Origin: Tindallia sp. MSAO_Bac2
GTDB lineage: Bacteria; Bacillota; Clostridia; Peptostreptococcales; Tindalliaceae
Length of the DNA: 61,411 bases
Reading direction: 5' to 3'
NCBI GenBank assembly: GCA_003838145.1
Contig: QYZZ01000127.1
Coordinates: 1-61,411 of the forward strand
The notes below the pieces were generated by a model. It saw only the letters and a program-made list of their open reading frames with translations, ran no database searches and had not been told where the DNA came from. The translations under genes and the position numbers were made by a program. This document shows positions 9,007 to 18,567 of this stretch, piece after piece (the stretch's first letter is position 1; every line of letters starts with the position of its first letter).

Positions 9007-9987
9007 TTGAAAGAAGTCGGACTGATCAGAGAAATATCAGAAGAACATGAAAGAAAAAGACTTTCTATTTATGCTCAGCTGAGTGTTGAATCAAGAGGAA
9101 GAGATAAAAATGAAAGTGAATGTGCAATTCGCACTTCTTATCAAAGGGACAGGGATCGTATTATTCACTGTGAGTCATTTAGAAAGTTAAAAGGAAAAAC
9201 ACAGGTCTTTATTAGTCATTATGAAAATTTCCGTACCAGGCTTACCCACACACTGGAATTAAGCCAAATAGCAAGAACGATTGCCAGGGCACTCAGACTT
9301 AATGAAGACCTGATAGAAGCCATTGCACTGGGACACGATTTAGGTCATACATGTTTTGGGCACAGTGGAGAAGAAGTATTAAACGATTTGACAGGTCATT
9401 TTGCTCATAATGAGCAGAGTCTTCGGGTGGTTGATCATCTGGAAAGTAATGGAAAAGGGTTGAACCTGACATATGAAGTCAGAGATGGGATCTTAAATCA
9501 TACGGGTAAAGGAATACCAGTAACCATGGAAGGTAAATTGGTTAAAATTGCTGACCGGATTACTTACCTTTGTCATGATATACAAGATAGCCTGGCAGTT
9601 GGAATTCTGTCTGAAAATGATATACCTGACCGCTTCAATAAAATCCTTGGAATTAGTCATAGCCAGAGAGTGAACGCATTTGTACAAGATATGATTATGG
9701 AAACTTCCAATAGGTTGGAAAATGGAGAGCCACTTCAAATATACCAGAGTGAAAAAATGGCAGAAACGATGATGGATCTCAGAACCTTTATGTTTCGTGA
9801 AGTATATAATGGTGTTGTTTGCATGAAAGAGAAAGAAAAAGCATCTCTGATTGTTGAACACCTATTTGAACACTATCGCAGTTACTTTTCAGCACAACAG
9901 GCAGCCGATAAGATAGCCGGCTGCACCGATCAATTTGCCATTAATATTTTTAAAGAGTTGGTTATCCCTCAACCGGGCCTTAAATAA
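9007..9987 (+). CDS. dgt: Deoxyguanosinetriphosphate triphosphohydrolase-like protein
   Basis: A 326-residue HD-superfamily phosphohydrolase that splits dNTPs into nucleoside and triphosphate. The metal-binding HD pair is in ALGHDLGHT (His110-Asp111), preceded by the first histidine in THTLELSQ and followed by the RITYLCHDIQD segment. The start is TTG at 9007 after GAGGGGTGAG. A position upstream of dnaG and rpoD is usual in clostridia and suggests coupling of nucleotide pools to replication. Confidence 0.92.
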   Translation: MKEVGLIREISEEHERKRLSIYAQLSVESRGRDKNESECAIRTSYQRDRDRIIHCESFRKLKGKTQVFISHYENFRTRLTHTLELSQIARTIARALRLNEDLIEAIALGHDLGHTCFGHSGEEVLNDLTGHFAHNEQSLRVVDHLESNGKGLNLTYEVRDGILNHTGKGIPVTMEGKLVKIADRITYLCHDIQDSLAVGILSENDIPDRFNKILGISHSQRVNAFVQDMIMETSNRLENGEPLQIYQSEKMAETMMDLRTFMFREVYNGVVCMKEKEKASLIVEHLFEHYRSYFSAQQAADKIAGCTDQFAINIFKELVIPQPGLK

Positions 9988-10048
9988 ATTTGACGATTAA
10001 AAAAGGAATTAGCGTAATGATGTCGAATTAATACTACTAAAGATTTTA

Positions 10049-10090
10049 CATGTTTTCATAATGAGAACGCATGTTTTCATAATAAGAACG
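10049..10090 (+). repeat. Two tandem 21-bp repeats upstream of dnaG
   Basis: Two adjacent copies (10049-10069 and 10070-10090) of a 21-base unit beginning CATGTTTTCATAAT differ at one base (G/A at unit position 15). They end 10 bases before the dnaG ATG, in the leader of the gene. The period of two helical turns would suit a repeated protein-binding site, but no function is known to me. Confidence 0.85.
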
Positions 10091-10100
10091 TTGGTGAATT

Positions 10101-11960
10101 ATGAAAGGTAGAATTCCTGAAGAGCTTGTAGATGAAATAATTCAACATAACGATATAGTAGATGTTATCAATGAATACTTGCCATTGAAATCAGCAGGTT
10201 CTAACTATCGAGCACTATGTCCTTTTCATAATGAGAAAACACCTTCATTCATGGTGAGTCGCGAAAAGCAGCTTTACAAGTGCTTTGGGTGCGGACAGGG
10301 CGGTGGCGTGGTACAGTTTATCATGGAAAAAGAAAACCTGGACTTTGTTGATGCTATTCATTATTTAGCACGACGTGCAGGTATTCAAATACCGGAAACT
10401 AATATTACATCTGAAGAGAAACTCAGGATGGAAACTAATCGTAAATTAGCAGAAATGCATCGAGAAGCTGCCACTTTTTTTTATCATCAGCTTACGTCTC
10501 AAACAAATCCAGGTTTTATATATTTAAAGAATAGAAGCTGGAAAAAGCAAACAATTAAACAGTTTGGATTAGGGTATGCGCCGGACCAATGGGATTCTTT
10601 ATTGAAGTATTTACTGGACAGGGGCTATTCCCGGAACATGATAAAGCAGGGAGGCTTGGCAACTACAAATAAAAAAGGCACTGACTTATATGATCGTTTT
10701 AGAAAACGATTAATGTTTCCAATATTTAATGTTCGTGGAGATATAGTTGGATTTGGAGGTAGGGTGGTAGACCCGGAAGATAAACCTAAATACTTAAATT
10801 CACCGGAAACAGCAATTTTTAATAAAAGGAAACTTATGTATGGACTTAACATTGCCAGGACCTACTCCCGGAAAATGGGAAGTATTTTGGTTGTAGAAGG
10901 ATACACAGACGTAATATCGCTGCATGAAAATGGATTTAAAAATACTGTTGCAACCTTGGGTACTTCATTAACAATGGATCACATAAAGCTGCTCTCTCGA
11001 TATACTAACGCAGCTGTGCTGTGTTTTGATGCTGATTCCGCTGGAAGTAACGCTGTTTTAAGAAGCATCGATCTCTTTGCTCAAGCAGACTTGGCAGTGC
11101 GCATCTTAACATTACCTGAAGGAATGGATCCGGATCAGTATATTAAAGACTATGGAAGCGATTCATTCGAAAAGCTTATATCACAGTCTCCAACTTCTAT
11201 CGATTATCAGGTGGCTTTGGTCAGAAAAAAACATTCGCTGGCAACTGTAGAAGGAAAAATACATTTTGCCCGCGAAGTTGCAAATATATTAAAAAAACTT
11301 AAAAGTGCTGTAGAAAAAGAAGCTTACGCTGCTAGACTGGCGGAAGAAATGGGCATATCAAAGTCTGCCCTTCTGTCGGAAATACAGAGCTCTGATCGAA
11401 AGTCAGGAAAGAAATATCGGCATGATTCAAGGAACAAAAAGCAAAAAGGTGTAATGAATATAAATCCTATGCAACCCATGAAAGAGGATCAAAGTTATCT
11501 CTTGGCGGAAAAGCAGTTGCTTAAATGGATGCTGGAGAACTTAGATGAATTGGATACAATTAAAGAATTTATTGATCCAAAATCTTTTTTTTATTCACCA
11601 CATAGCATCATATTTGAGACTATTTTTGAACACCGACAACAGCTTAAAAAAAACCCTCATGATTTTGATTTATTTGAAGGATTTAAAGAAGATTTCCAGA
11701 AAGTAATACAAGTGGAAATTGGTCATTTATCTAAAGAACGTGTAATAGATAGATACCGTCTGAATTACAAAAGAAAAAAGCTTAAAGAAGAACTTGACTA
11801 TTGGATGGATAGACAAAGTCAGATTTGTGCTCAAGAAGGCCTGGGAAAAGATGAAAAGGAAGATGAAATGTTGAAAATAGGTGTTGAGGTTAGAAGAATC
11901 AATATAGAACTGCAAAAAATTTCTCTTCAGAAAGGAGGCGGTGAAAATGGAAAACAATAA
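10101..11960 (+). CDS. dnaG: DNA primase
   Basis: This makes RNA primers for replication. The 619-residue length is normal. An N-terminal CHC2 zinc domain uses Cys40, His43, Cys61 and Cys64. The TOPRIM catalytic core has Glu266 in VEGYTD and the later DAD motif in [10 protein letters not shown]-terminal helicase-interaction region follows. Its last 14 bases overlap the rpoD start, which indicates translational coupling in the macromolecular synthesis operon. Confidence 0.97.
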   Translation: MKGRIPEELVDEIIQHNDIVDVINEYLPLKSAGSNYRALCPFHNEKTPSFMVSREKQLYKCFGCGQGGGVVQFIMEKENLDFVDAIHYLARRAGIQIPETNITSEEKLRMETNRKLAEMHREAATFFYHQLTSQTNPGFIYLKNRSWKKQTIKQFGLGYAPDQWDSLLKYLLDRGYSRNMIKQGGLATTNKKGTDLYDRFRKRLMFPIFNVRGDIVGFGGRVVDPEDKPKYLNSPETAIFNKRKLMYGLNIARTYSRKMGSILVVEGYTDVISLHENGFKNTVATLGTSLTMDHIKLLSRYTNAAVLCFDADSAGSNAVLRSIDLFAQADLAVRILTLPEGMDPDQYIKDYGSDSFEKLISQSPTSIDYQVALVRKKHSLATVEGKIHFAREVANILKKLKSAVEKEAYAARLAEEMGISKSALLSEIQSSDRKSGKKYRHDSRNKKQKGVMNINPMQPMKEDQSYLLAEKQLLKWMLENLDELDTIKEFIDPKSFFYSPHSIIFETIFEHRQQLKKNPHDFDLFEGFKEDFQKVIQVEIGHLSKERVIDRYRLNYKRKKLKEELDYWMDRQSQICAQEGLGKDEKEDEMLKIGVEVRRINIELQKISLQKGGGENGKQ

Positions 11961-13065
11961 TGTGATAGATCTAACAAAAGAATCACTCAAAAAATTATTG
12001 GAAAAAGGACAAAAAGAAGGATCCTTAACCTATAGTGAAATCATGGACACACTTGAAAAGTTTGAACTGGACAAGGATCAAATAGACGAACTGTATGAGC
12101 AATTTGGAACTATGGGAATTGACATTATCAGCGACAAAGATGAAATTGAAATAGATGATTCGCTGGAAGATGAAATCGATCCTGAATTAAAGGCTGATGA
12201 ACCTGTTCAGGAAGACTTATCATTCCTGAAAGGTGTTAATATTGACGACCCGGTCAGAATGTATTTAAAAGAAATAGGTAAAGTACCGCTGCTTACCAGT
12301 GATGAAGAGATCAGACTTGCTAAGGCGATGGAAGCCGGAGATGAGTACGCTAAAAAACAGCTTGTGGAAGCCAATCTCAGGTTGGTTGTCAGTATCGCAA
12401 AGAGATATGTTGGACGCGGAATGTTATTTCTTGACCTTATTCAGGAAGGTAATCTGGGTTTAATAAAAGCTGTTGAAAAATTTGACTACCGTAAAGGCTA
12501 TAAATTCAGCACTTATGCTACATGGTGGATAAGACAGGCAATTACCCGAGCCATAGCAGATCAGGCAAGGACCATTAGAATACCGGTTCATATGGTAGAA
12601 ACAATCAACAAACTTATTCGTGTTTCCCGACAACTCCTTCAGGATTTAGGCAGAGAACCAAAGCCGGAAGAAATTGCAGCAGAAATGGATATTCCTGTTG
12701 AAAAAGTGCGTGAAATATTAAAAATTGCACAAGAACCGGTTTCTCTGGAAACGCCCATTGGAGAAGAAGAGGATAGTCATTTAGGAGACTTTATTCCGGA
12801 TGAAGATGTTTTAGCACCTGCTGATTCAGCAGCTTTCTCGTTGCTAAAAGAGCAACTGGTAGATGTATTGCATACCTTGACGGTTAGAGAGCAAAAAGTT
12901 CTACGCCTAAGATTTGGTTTAGATGATGGAAGAGCCAGGACTTTAGAGGAAGTAGGCAAGAAATTTCAGGTGACCAGAGAGCGTATCAGACAAATTGAGG
13001 CTAAAGCCTTGAGAAAGTTAAGGCATCCCAGCAGAAGTAAAAAGCTTAAAGATTATCTAGAATAA
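11947..13065 (+). CDS. rpoD: Housekeeping RNA polymerase sigma factor (sigma-70/SigA)
   Basis: About 372 residues. A short region 1.1, the region 1.2-2.4 core ([16 protein letters not shown]), region 3, and a region 4.2 helix-turn-helix ([18 protein letters not shown]) end in the conserved KLRHPSR tail. I prefer the ATG at 11947 to the GTG at 11941, because AAAGGAGG is correctly spaced for the former. It overlaps the end of dnaG. Confidence 0.97.
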   Translation: MENNNVIDLTKESLKKLLEKGQKEGSLTYSEIMDTLEKFELDKDQIDELYEQFGTMGIDIISDKDEIEIDDSLEDEIDPELKADEPVQEDLSFLKGVNIDDPVRMYLKEIGKVPLLTSDEEIRLAKAMEAGDEYAKKQLVEANLRLVVSIAKRYVGRGMLFLDLIQEGNLGLIKAVEKFDYRKGYKFSTYATWWIRQAITRAIADQARTIRIPVHMVETINKLIRVSRQLLQDLGREPKPEEIAAEMDIPVEKVREILKIAQEPVSLETPIGEEEDSHLGDFIPDEDVLAPADSAAFSLLKEQLVDVLHTLTVREQKVLRLRFGLDDGRARTLEEVGKKFQVTRERIRQIEAKALRKLRHPSRSKKLKDYLE

Positions 13066-13091
13066 AGAAAACCGCCAATGGCGGTTTTCTT
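13066..13091 (+). terminator. Hairpin between rpoD and trmK
   Basis: An 11-bp perfect stem (13066-13076 with 13080-13090) with an AAT loop; the T run is inside the stem arm and short, so termination may be partial. Confidence 0.7.
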
Positions 13092-13111
13092 GCAAAAGGA
13101 AGTGTCTGCTC

Positions 13112-13813
13112 ATGGTTAAGTTGCCTGTCAGGTTAGATGCAATAGCAGCAATGATAAGTCCTGTGAAGTCTATAGCAGATATTGGTACGGATCATGGTTT
13201 GCTGCCGGTTTATTTATTACAAACAGGTAAAACAGAATATGCCATTGTATCTGATATAAATAAAGGACCTCTTGAAAAAGCAAGGAAAACAGCACATCTT
13301 CACTGTGTTGAAAGCGTAATGGATTTCAGGCTTGGAAACGGACTGGAAGTACTGAGACCAAACGAGGCATCTGTTATTATAATGGCTGGCATGGGTGGAT
13401 TGTTAATTAATTCTTTGCTGGATAATTCAACCAAGGTTATTAACAGCGTGGACTATCTCATTTTGCAACCAATGCAGGCTGTTTCAGAGGTTAGGAAATA
13501 TCTTTTGAAAAATGGATACCGTGTTTATGTGGATCGGTTGGTAAAGGAAAAGAATCATTTTTATCACATCATAAAAGTGAAATATGAGAATTTGCCGGCA
13601 ACCGGCATAGGGTCTTTGGAAGCGATGATTGGAATTCAATGGAAAAAACAATCGCCTGAAATTTTTTGTGAATATGTTAACGAACTTTTAAACAGATTCT
13701 CTGAGAAAAAATCAGGTTTAATGAAGAGTAAACACGTGGACAAAAAGCATCTGGAGCGAACTGATAAACAAATTAGAGAACTTGAAGAGGTGATAGAATG
13801 GCTCCGAAAGTAA
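13112..13813 (+). CDS. trmK: tRNA (adenine(22)-N(1))-methyltransferase
   Basis: A 233-residue SAM-dependent enzyme of the TrmK/DUF633 family. It methylates A22 in tRNA. The SAM loop is visible as DIGTDHGLLPVYL near residue 22, and a catalytic-type NPPY-like position is replaced by the family's IIMAGMGG segment. The C-terminal helix is rich in lysine and glutamate. Its last 16 bases overlap the Nif3-like gene, the standard pairing in Firmicutes. Confidence 0.93.
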   Translation: MVKLPVRLDAIAAMISPVKSIADIGTDHGLLPVYLLQTGKTEYAIVSDINKGPLEKARKTAHLHCVESVMDFRLGNGLEVLRPNEASVIIMAGMGGLLINSLLDNSTKVINSVDYLILQPMQAVSEVRKYLLKNGYRVYVDRLVKEKNHFYHIIKVKYENLPATGIGSLEAMIGIQWKKQSPEIFCEYVNELLNRFSEKKSGLMKSKHVDKKHLERTDKQIRELEEVIEWLRK

Positions 13814-14916
13814 AAGATATTATCCAAATTTTCGAAAAAAAAGCATCAGAAACCCTGGCAATGGACTGGGACCAGATTGGACTGCAAATTGGTTCTATGG
13901 ATGACGAAGTTAAAACAGTGTTTGTCACCCTTGACTTAACGATGGAGACTTTAGAGGAAGCCGTCCAAAAAAATGCACAGTTAATTATAACGCATCACCC
14001 ATTTATTTTTGACCCGGTTAGAAAGATCAGAACTGATCAAACAAAAGGCTTTATAATTGCCCAACTGCTCCGAAAAAACATAAGCCTTTATGTTGCCCAC
14101 ACTAATGTTGATATAGCGTTGGGGGGGTTGAATGACTGGGCCTCAGATCTATTAAAATTAAAGAATATTACCCTGTTGCAAGAAACTGGTGAAGACTCAC
14201 TTGAAAAACTAGTTGTTTTCATACCTGCTGAATACGCCACAAAGGTTTCGAATGCCATTATGGATGCAGGAGCCGGTCATATAGGTGAATATAGCCACTG
14301 TGGATATTATTTGAAAGGAACAGGGACTTTTAAACCGCTGGCGGGTGCCACTCCATTTATTGGCTCAGAAAACAGGCTGGAAACAGTAGAAGAAGTGAGA
14401 CTTGAAACCGTAATGCATTCGTCAAAAAGAAGCCAGGTACTAAAGAGTATGATTGAGGCTCACCCATATGAAGAAGTTGCTTACGATATTTATCCGCTTA
14501 AAAATAATGGTCATAGAAATGGCATTGGTAGAATTGGCGACTTACCGGAGGGTCAGACGCCGGAAATTTTCATACAGATATTGAAAGAAGCATTTTCTAT
14601 TCAGCATGTTCGCTGGACACCTGGAAGTGCTGAATATATTGTGAAAGTTGGAGTGCTAACGGGTAGTGGTGCCAGTGCAATTAATGCTGCAGTAATGAAA
14701 GGCTGCGACTGCCTTGTAACTGGTGATATTAAATATCATGACGCACAATTGGCCAGCGAACAGGGACTCCACTTATTTGACATCGGCCATTTTGAATCAG
14801 AAATAACCTTTGTTCCTTTGATTGTTAATCAACTTAAAGGACAGCTTGAAAATAGCGGGTTAAACGTTGATGTTATTGGAGCAACCGAACAGCAAAAGTT
14901 AATTTTTACAAAATAG
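13798..14916 (+). CDS. Nif3-like dinuclear metal centre protein (YqfO/NIF3 family)
   Basis: A 372-residue protein with two Nif3 halves around an inserted PII-like domain (about residues 130-235), as in Bacillus YqfO. Metal ligands are likely in ITHHPF (residues 61-66), in the HTNVD segment near residue 100, and in the C-terminal DIGHFESE. Members form hexameric toroids with two metal ions per subunit. The reaction is uncertain; GTP cyclohydrolase-like annotations exist for relatives. The ATG follows GAAGAGGTG inside the end of trmK. Confidence 0.92.
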   Translation: MAPKVKDIIQIFEKKASETLAMDWDQIGLQIGSMDDEVKTVFVTLDLTMETLEEAVQKNAQLIITHHPFIFDPVRKIRTDQTKGFIIAQLLRKNISLYVAHTNVDIALGGLNDWASDLLKLKNITLLQETGEDSLEKLVVFIPAEYATKVSNAIMDAGAGHIGEYSHCGYYLKGTGTFKPLAGATPFIGSENRLETVEEVRLETVMHSSKRSQVLKSMIEAHPYEEVAYDIYPLKNNGHRNGIGRIGDLPEGQTPEIFIQILKEAFSIQHVRWTPGSAEYIVKVGVLTGSGASAINAAVMKGCDCLVTGDIKYHDAQLASEQGLHLFDIGHFESEITFVPLIVNQLKGQLENSGLNVDVIGATEQQKLIFTK

Positions 14917-14937
14917 GCTTTAGTTAAACACTGGTTT

Positions 14938-14966
14938 TTGACAGAGGTTGCGAACAGTGATACGAT
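14938..14966 (+). promoter_or_regulatory. Promoter for RNase P RNA
   Basis: TTGACA (14938-14943), 17 bp, TACGAT (14961-14966), about 14 bases before the RNA's first paired base. Confidence 0.7.
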
Positions 14967-14980
14967 ATAACTGATAAAAA

Positions 14981-15384
14981 GAGTGAGTGAGTAAATCAGA
15001 TAGTTGCGGCATCCTCTTGGATGACGAGGAAAGTCCGAGCTCCAGAGGGCAGGATGCTGGGTAATCCCCAGTGGAGGCGACTCCAAGGACAGTGCAACAG
15101 AGAAATACCGCCCAGCACCTAATATAAAAAAACTACTTTCAGATGTCTGCAGGCATTTTTATGTTAGGTGCTGGGTAAGGGTGGAAAGGTGAGGTAAGAG
15201 CTCACCAGCAGCCTGGCGACTGGCTGGCTATGTAAACCCCATCCGGAGCAAGACCAAGTAGGGATAAAGCAGCGGCTGCCCGTCGTATCCCGTGGTAGGT
15301 TGCTTGAGCCTGCTGGCAACAGCTGGCCTAGATAGATGACTATCGAATACAGAACTCGGCTTACAGGTTTAACTCGCTCACTCA
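14981..15384 (+). ncRNA. rnpB: RNase P RNA (catalytic RNA of RNase P)
   Basis: The conserved blocks are present in order: GAGGAAAGTCCGAGCTCC, ACAGTGCAACAGAGAAATACCGCC, a GGTAAGAGCTCACC region, and the 3' segment ending AGAACTCGGCTTACAG. The P1 helix pairs GAGTGAGTGAG at the 5' end with CTCGCTCACTC at the 3' end. The P12 arm is notably long, with a 12-bp perfect stem (15111-15122 with 15164-15175) and a further AT-rich extension. The RNA matures tRNA 5' ends. Confidence 0.97.
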
Positions 15385-15404
15385 TCATACAGAAAGCATA
15401 CTGG

Positions 15405-15435
15405 ACAACCATTTAAAACTGATGGTTGTTTTTTT
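15405..15435 (+). terminator. Intrinsic terminator of rnpB
   Basis: An 8-bp stem ACAACCAT/ATGGTTGT followed by a run of Ts. Confidence 0.88.
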
Positions 15436-15489
15436 GATATACCTGAAAAGCGTTAATTTTATAACGTAAAACTTTTATTTAAATTGATG

Positions 15490-15518
15490 TTGACATTGAA
15501 TATAAAACCTGTTATTGT
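15490..15518 (+). promoter_or_regulatory. Promoter for the ilvBN T-box leader
   Basis: TTGACA (15490-15495), 17 bp, TATTGT (15513-15518). Confidence 0.7.
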
Positions 15519-15559
15519 AGACGGTAATTAATTTTAAATTTTGGCACAATTCAATATTA

Positions 15560-15810
15560 ACCAATGATGGAGATTAAAAGTTGAACATGTTCTTTCAGAG
15601 AGTCGGTGGATGGTGTGAACCGACAGATGGTTCAATAATACCTCACTCCGGAGGTGCAGATCTGAAAAGTCAGTAGGACTGCCGGAAGGTTTCCGATAAC
15701 AAACCAGAGTTGAAAACTCACTGAGATTCATGCTGTGAAGTATGAATAAATACAGGTGGTACCACGAATTGACCCTTTCGTCCTGAATATAGGATGAAAG
15801 GGTTTTTTGT
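15560..15810 (+). promoter_or_regulatory. T-box riboswitch upstream of ilvBN, probably leucine-specific
   Basis: The T-box sequence AGGTGGTACCACG is at 15754-15766. The terminator follows with arms 15772-15784 and 15791-15803 and a TTTTTT run. In the Stem I 3' side the segment AATACCTCACTCC puts a CTC codon at 15642-15644 followed by A, as in leucine leaders of branched-chain genes. The specifier was read by eye, so Leu is less sure than the T-box itself. Sensing uncharged tRNA-Leu would induce acetolactate synthase. Confidence 0.9.
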
Positions 15811-15845
15811 ATACAATTTAAACAGATATGCTGGGAGGTTATGAG

Positions 15846-17492
15846 ATGAAAATGACTGGTGCGCAGGTAGTGACAAATGCGCTGGAAAAAGAAGGAGTAG
15901 AATACATTTTTGGTTACCCAGGAGGAGCTATCCTACCAGTTTATGACGCATTAATCAAATCAAAAGTTAAGCACGTACTAGTAAGACATGAGCAGGGTGC
16001 TGCGCATGCAGCGAGTGGATATAGCCGGGTTACAGGTAAAGTGGGCGTCTGTATATCAACTTCAGGTCCTGGTGCTACAAATCTTATTACTGGAATAGCT
16101 ACTGCTTATATGGATTCTATACCAATGGTAGCTATTACAGGTCAGGTGGCAACCAATGTGATAGGTCATGATGTATTTCAAGAAGTTGATATAACTGGAG
16201 CTACTGAGCCTTTTACAAAAAATAATTACTTAGTAAAGAATGTGGAAGAATTGCCAAGAGTTTTGAAAGAAGCATTTCATATTGCTTCTACCGGAAGACC
16301 GGGTCCGGTTCTGGTTGATATACCTAAAGATGTACAGATGGCAATGGTCAATTTCAATTATCCTGAAAAGGCCAATTTGCTCGGTTATAAACCAACTTAT
16401 AAAGGGCACCCACGACAAATAAAAAAATCTGTTGAAGCAATGTTAATCAGTGAAAAACCTATGATTATAGTTGGCGGTGGTGGTGTAATGGGAGGAGCTT
16501 CTAAAGAAATTGTAGAACTTTCAGAACGAATAGATGCTCCTGTTGCAACAACTATGATGGGGATTAGTTCCTTCCCGTCAAGCCACCCTCTCTCACTTGG
16601 AATGCTGGGAGGAGATCACGGTGTATATCCTGCAAAGAAAGCAATTGAAGAAGCAGATTTACTGATAGTAATGGGAGCTCGGATGGCGGATCGTTCGACT
16701 GGAAAAACAGAAGAATTTGCTAAAAGAGCAAAAGTGATTCATATTGACGTTGACCCTGCAGAAATAGGTAAAAACATAATGATAGATATTCCGATTGTCG
16801 GTGATATGAGACAGACACTGAAAGACATTCTTGAAAAGGATTTTAGAAAAAGTAACCCAATATGGCGGGAAAGTATTTCTTTATGGAAGCAGACGGTTAA
16901 AGGGGTTGGAGATAATCTCAAGAGTCTTGATCCGATGGAAATCATTAAAAGCCTTTCAGAGCAAACGTCCAATGATACGATTATAGCTACAGATGTAGGG
17001 CAGCACCAGCTATGGGTTGGAAGGTACTACGGGTTTGAACAGCCAAGAACTTTTCTGACCTCTGGCGGCCTTGGAACGATGGGATATGGACTGCCAGCTG
17101 CAGTTGGAGCTAAAATAGGAAAACCAAACCAGGAAGTGGTTTTGGTGACAGGAGATGGAAGTTTCCAGATGAACTTGACGGAAATGGCAACTTCGGTACA
17201 GGAAGGTTTAACACTAAAAATAATCGTTCTAAATAATAGTTGTTTAGGGATGGTTCGGGAACTACAGCAACATTACTGTGATGAAAGGTATAATCAGGTG
17301 GCTATGAGTGGAAACCCAGATTTTTGTAAACTGGCAGAGGCGTATGGCTTTAAAACAAAGAAAATTGTGAAAGCAGAAGAAATCCATGAAAGTATTAAAG
17401 AGTTGCTGGAGTCCGACTGCTCAATGCTGATGGAATTTCAAATTTGCAACTCAGCGAACGTAATACCGCTTGAAGGAGGTTGCTTAAGATGA
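15846..17492 (+). CDS. ilvB: Acetolactate synthase, catalytic subunit
   Basis: About 548 residues. This ThDP-, FAD- and Mg-dependent enzyme condenses two pyruvates, or pyruvate and 2-oxobutyrate, in valine/leucine/isoleucine synthesis. The N-terminal catalytic glutamate lies in RHEQGAAHAA. The C-terminal ThDP motif starts GDGSFQMN and ends near VLNN. I chose ATG 15846 over the in-frame ATG 15828 because GGGAGGT lies between them. It overlaps ilvN by ATGA, and the leader T-box fits this pathway. Confidence 0.96.
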   Translation: MKMTGAQVVTNALEKEGVEYIFGYPGGAILPVYDALIKSKVKHVLVRHEQGAAHAASGYSRVTGKVGVCISTSGPGATNLITGIATAYMDSIPMVAITGQVATNVIGHDVFQEVDITGATEPFTKNNYLVKNVEELPRVLKEAFHIASTGRPGPVLVDIPKDVQMAMVNFNYPEKANLLGYKPTYKGHPRQIKKSVEAMLISEKPMIIVGGGGVMGGASKEIVELSERIDAPVATTMMGISSFPSSHPLSLGMLGGDHGVYPAKKAIEEADLLIVMGARMADRSTGKTEEFAKRAKVIHIDVDPAEIGKNIMIDIPIVGDMRQTLKDILEKDFRKSNPIWRESISLWKQTVKGVGDNLKSLDPMEIIKSLSEQTSNDTIIATDVGQHQLWVGRYYGFEQPRTFLTSGGLGTMGYGLPAAVGAKIGKPNQEVVLVTGDGSFQMNLTEMATSVQEGLTLKIIVLNNSCLGMVRELQQHYCDERYNQVAMSGNPDFCKLAEAYGFKTKKIVKAEEIHESIKELLESDCSMLMEFQICNSANVIPLEGGCLR

Positions 17493-18010
17493 AGCATGTG
17501 TTGGCGATCCTTGTAGAGAATAGACCGGGGGTACTATCGAAGGTGGCAGGACTCTTTAGCAGAAGGGGATTCAATATTGACAGTCTTGCTGTGGGAACCA
17601 CGGAACACCCTAATATATCACGTATCACCATAGCGGTAACTGGTGATGAATATGTGGTAGAACAGTTGTCGAAGCAGTTAAATAAATTAATTGATGTCAT
17701 AAAAGTTTCAAATATCGGTGATGACTCTGTGGCAAGGGAGCTCATCTTAATTAAAGTACATGCTACGCCGGCGACCAGAAACGAAATTGTTGAAATCGTT
17801 AATATATTCCGTCAAAAAATCGTTGATATAACAAAAACCTCTGTCACGGTAGAAGCTACAGGTGACCTGAAGAAAGTGGCGGCATTGATTGAAATGCTTA
17901 GGGACTTTGGCATTAAAGAAGTAGTGAGAACGGGAATGATTGCCATCGACCGGGGAGCAAAAGCTATTGATATTGAACAGATACAGAAGAAAATCAGCCA
18001 CTATGAATAA
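17489..18010 (+). CDS. ilvN: Acetolactate synthase, regulatory subunit
   Basis: About 173 residues. An N-terminal ACT domain (HVLAILVENRPGVLSKVAGLF) binds valine for feedback inhibition, and the C-terminal ALS_ss domain contacts IlvB. The start ATG at 17489 has GGAGG 9 bases upstream and forms an ATGA overlap with the ilvB stop. A terminator lies immediately after it, so ilvBN is a two-gene operon. Confidence 0.96.
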   Translation: MKHVLAILVENRPGVLSKVAGLFSRRGFNIDSLAVGTTEHPNISRITIAVTGDEYVVEQLSKQLNKLIDVIKVSNIGDDSVARELILIKVHATPATRNEIVEIVNIFRQKIVDITKTSVTVEATGDLKKVAALIEMLRDFGIKEVVRTGMIAIDRGAKAIDIEQIQKKISHYE

Positions 18011-18014
18011 CAAA

Positions 18015-18055
18015 AAAACCCTTCCCAATTTATCGAAAAAGGGAAGGGTTTTTCT
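18015..18055 (+). terminator. Intrinsic terminator after ilvN
   Basis: A 12-bp stem (18015-18026 with 18041-18052) ending in a T run. Confidence 0.9.
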
Positions 18056-18114
18056 GAGCTGGTAAAAAGATCCTTAGGGTCTTGGGAATTAAAGGAGGAG
18101 AAAGGATTTGACCG

Positions 18115-18567
18115 ATGAGTACCGGAAAAAAGGAAAAAAGGTATATTTATCTTAGAGACAATGGTTTATGCCGTTATTGTGGTAAAGCGCTGAAATATCA
18201 TCAAGTTACACTGGATCACTATGTGCCTAAAAGCAAAGGAGGTCCAGATGATTATTTCAATCTTGTTTTATGCTGCAAATACTGTAATCACAGGAAAAAG
18301 AGTATGACTCCTTCTAATTATAAAAACCTTCTGATTAAACAGTTTATAAAAGCAGTAAAAGATGGTATGATAATATCGGGAGTTCCCAAAAGGCCTAAAA
18401 AAGAAGTGGAAGATAATGCAACCAAAGTGGACAGGCTCGAAAAAATTGGCACATTATCTGTATTTCAGAGTACTGAGTATCGTATTTTGGTTAAGGGAAA
18501 TGTGATGTTGAAAATGTCCTGTCTTTCCAGGCGTTGGGAAAAACACATCAAACGGAGGAGGAACAGC
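18115..18567 (+). CDS. HNH endonuclease-like protein, open in frame into the next gene
   Basis: Residues 1-70 hold an HNH/beta-beta-alpha-metal domain: CRYC, LDHYVPKSKGG, an Asn in DYFNLVLCC, and CKYCNHRKK, with two CxxC zinc knuckles. The tail (VFQSTEYRILVKGN) looks like the usual end of such ~130-residue proteins. No stop codon intervenes before the aldolase, so the frame starting at 18115 runs on to 19452. The final residues RRRNS are simply the aldolase ribosome site translated. I place the boundary at the aldolase ATG, but a true fusion or a lost stop codon is possible. Start site AAAGGA precedes the ATG. The nuclease target is unknown. Confidence 0.7.

Noticed and set aside
18115-18567. 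HNH frame as part of a restriction, toxin or intron-encoded nuclease system
   Set aside because: No methylase, immunity gene, or intron boundaries nearby.
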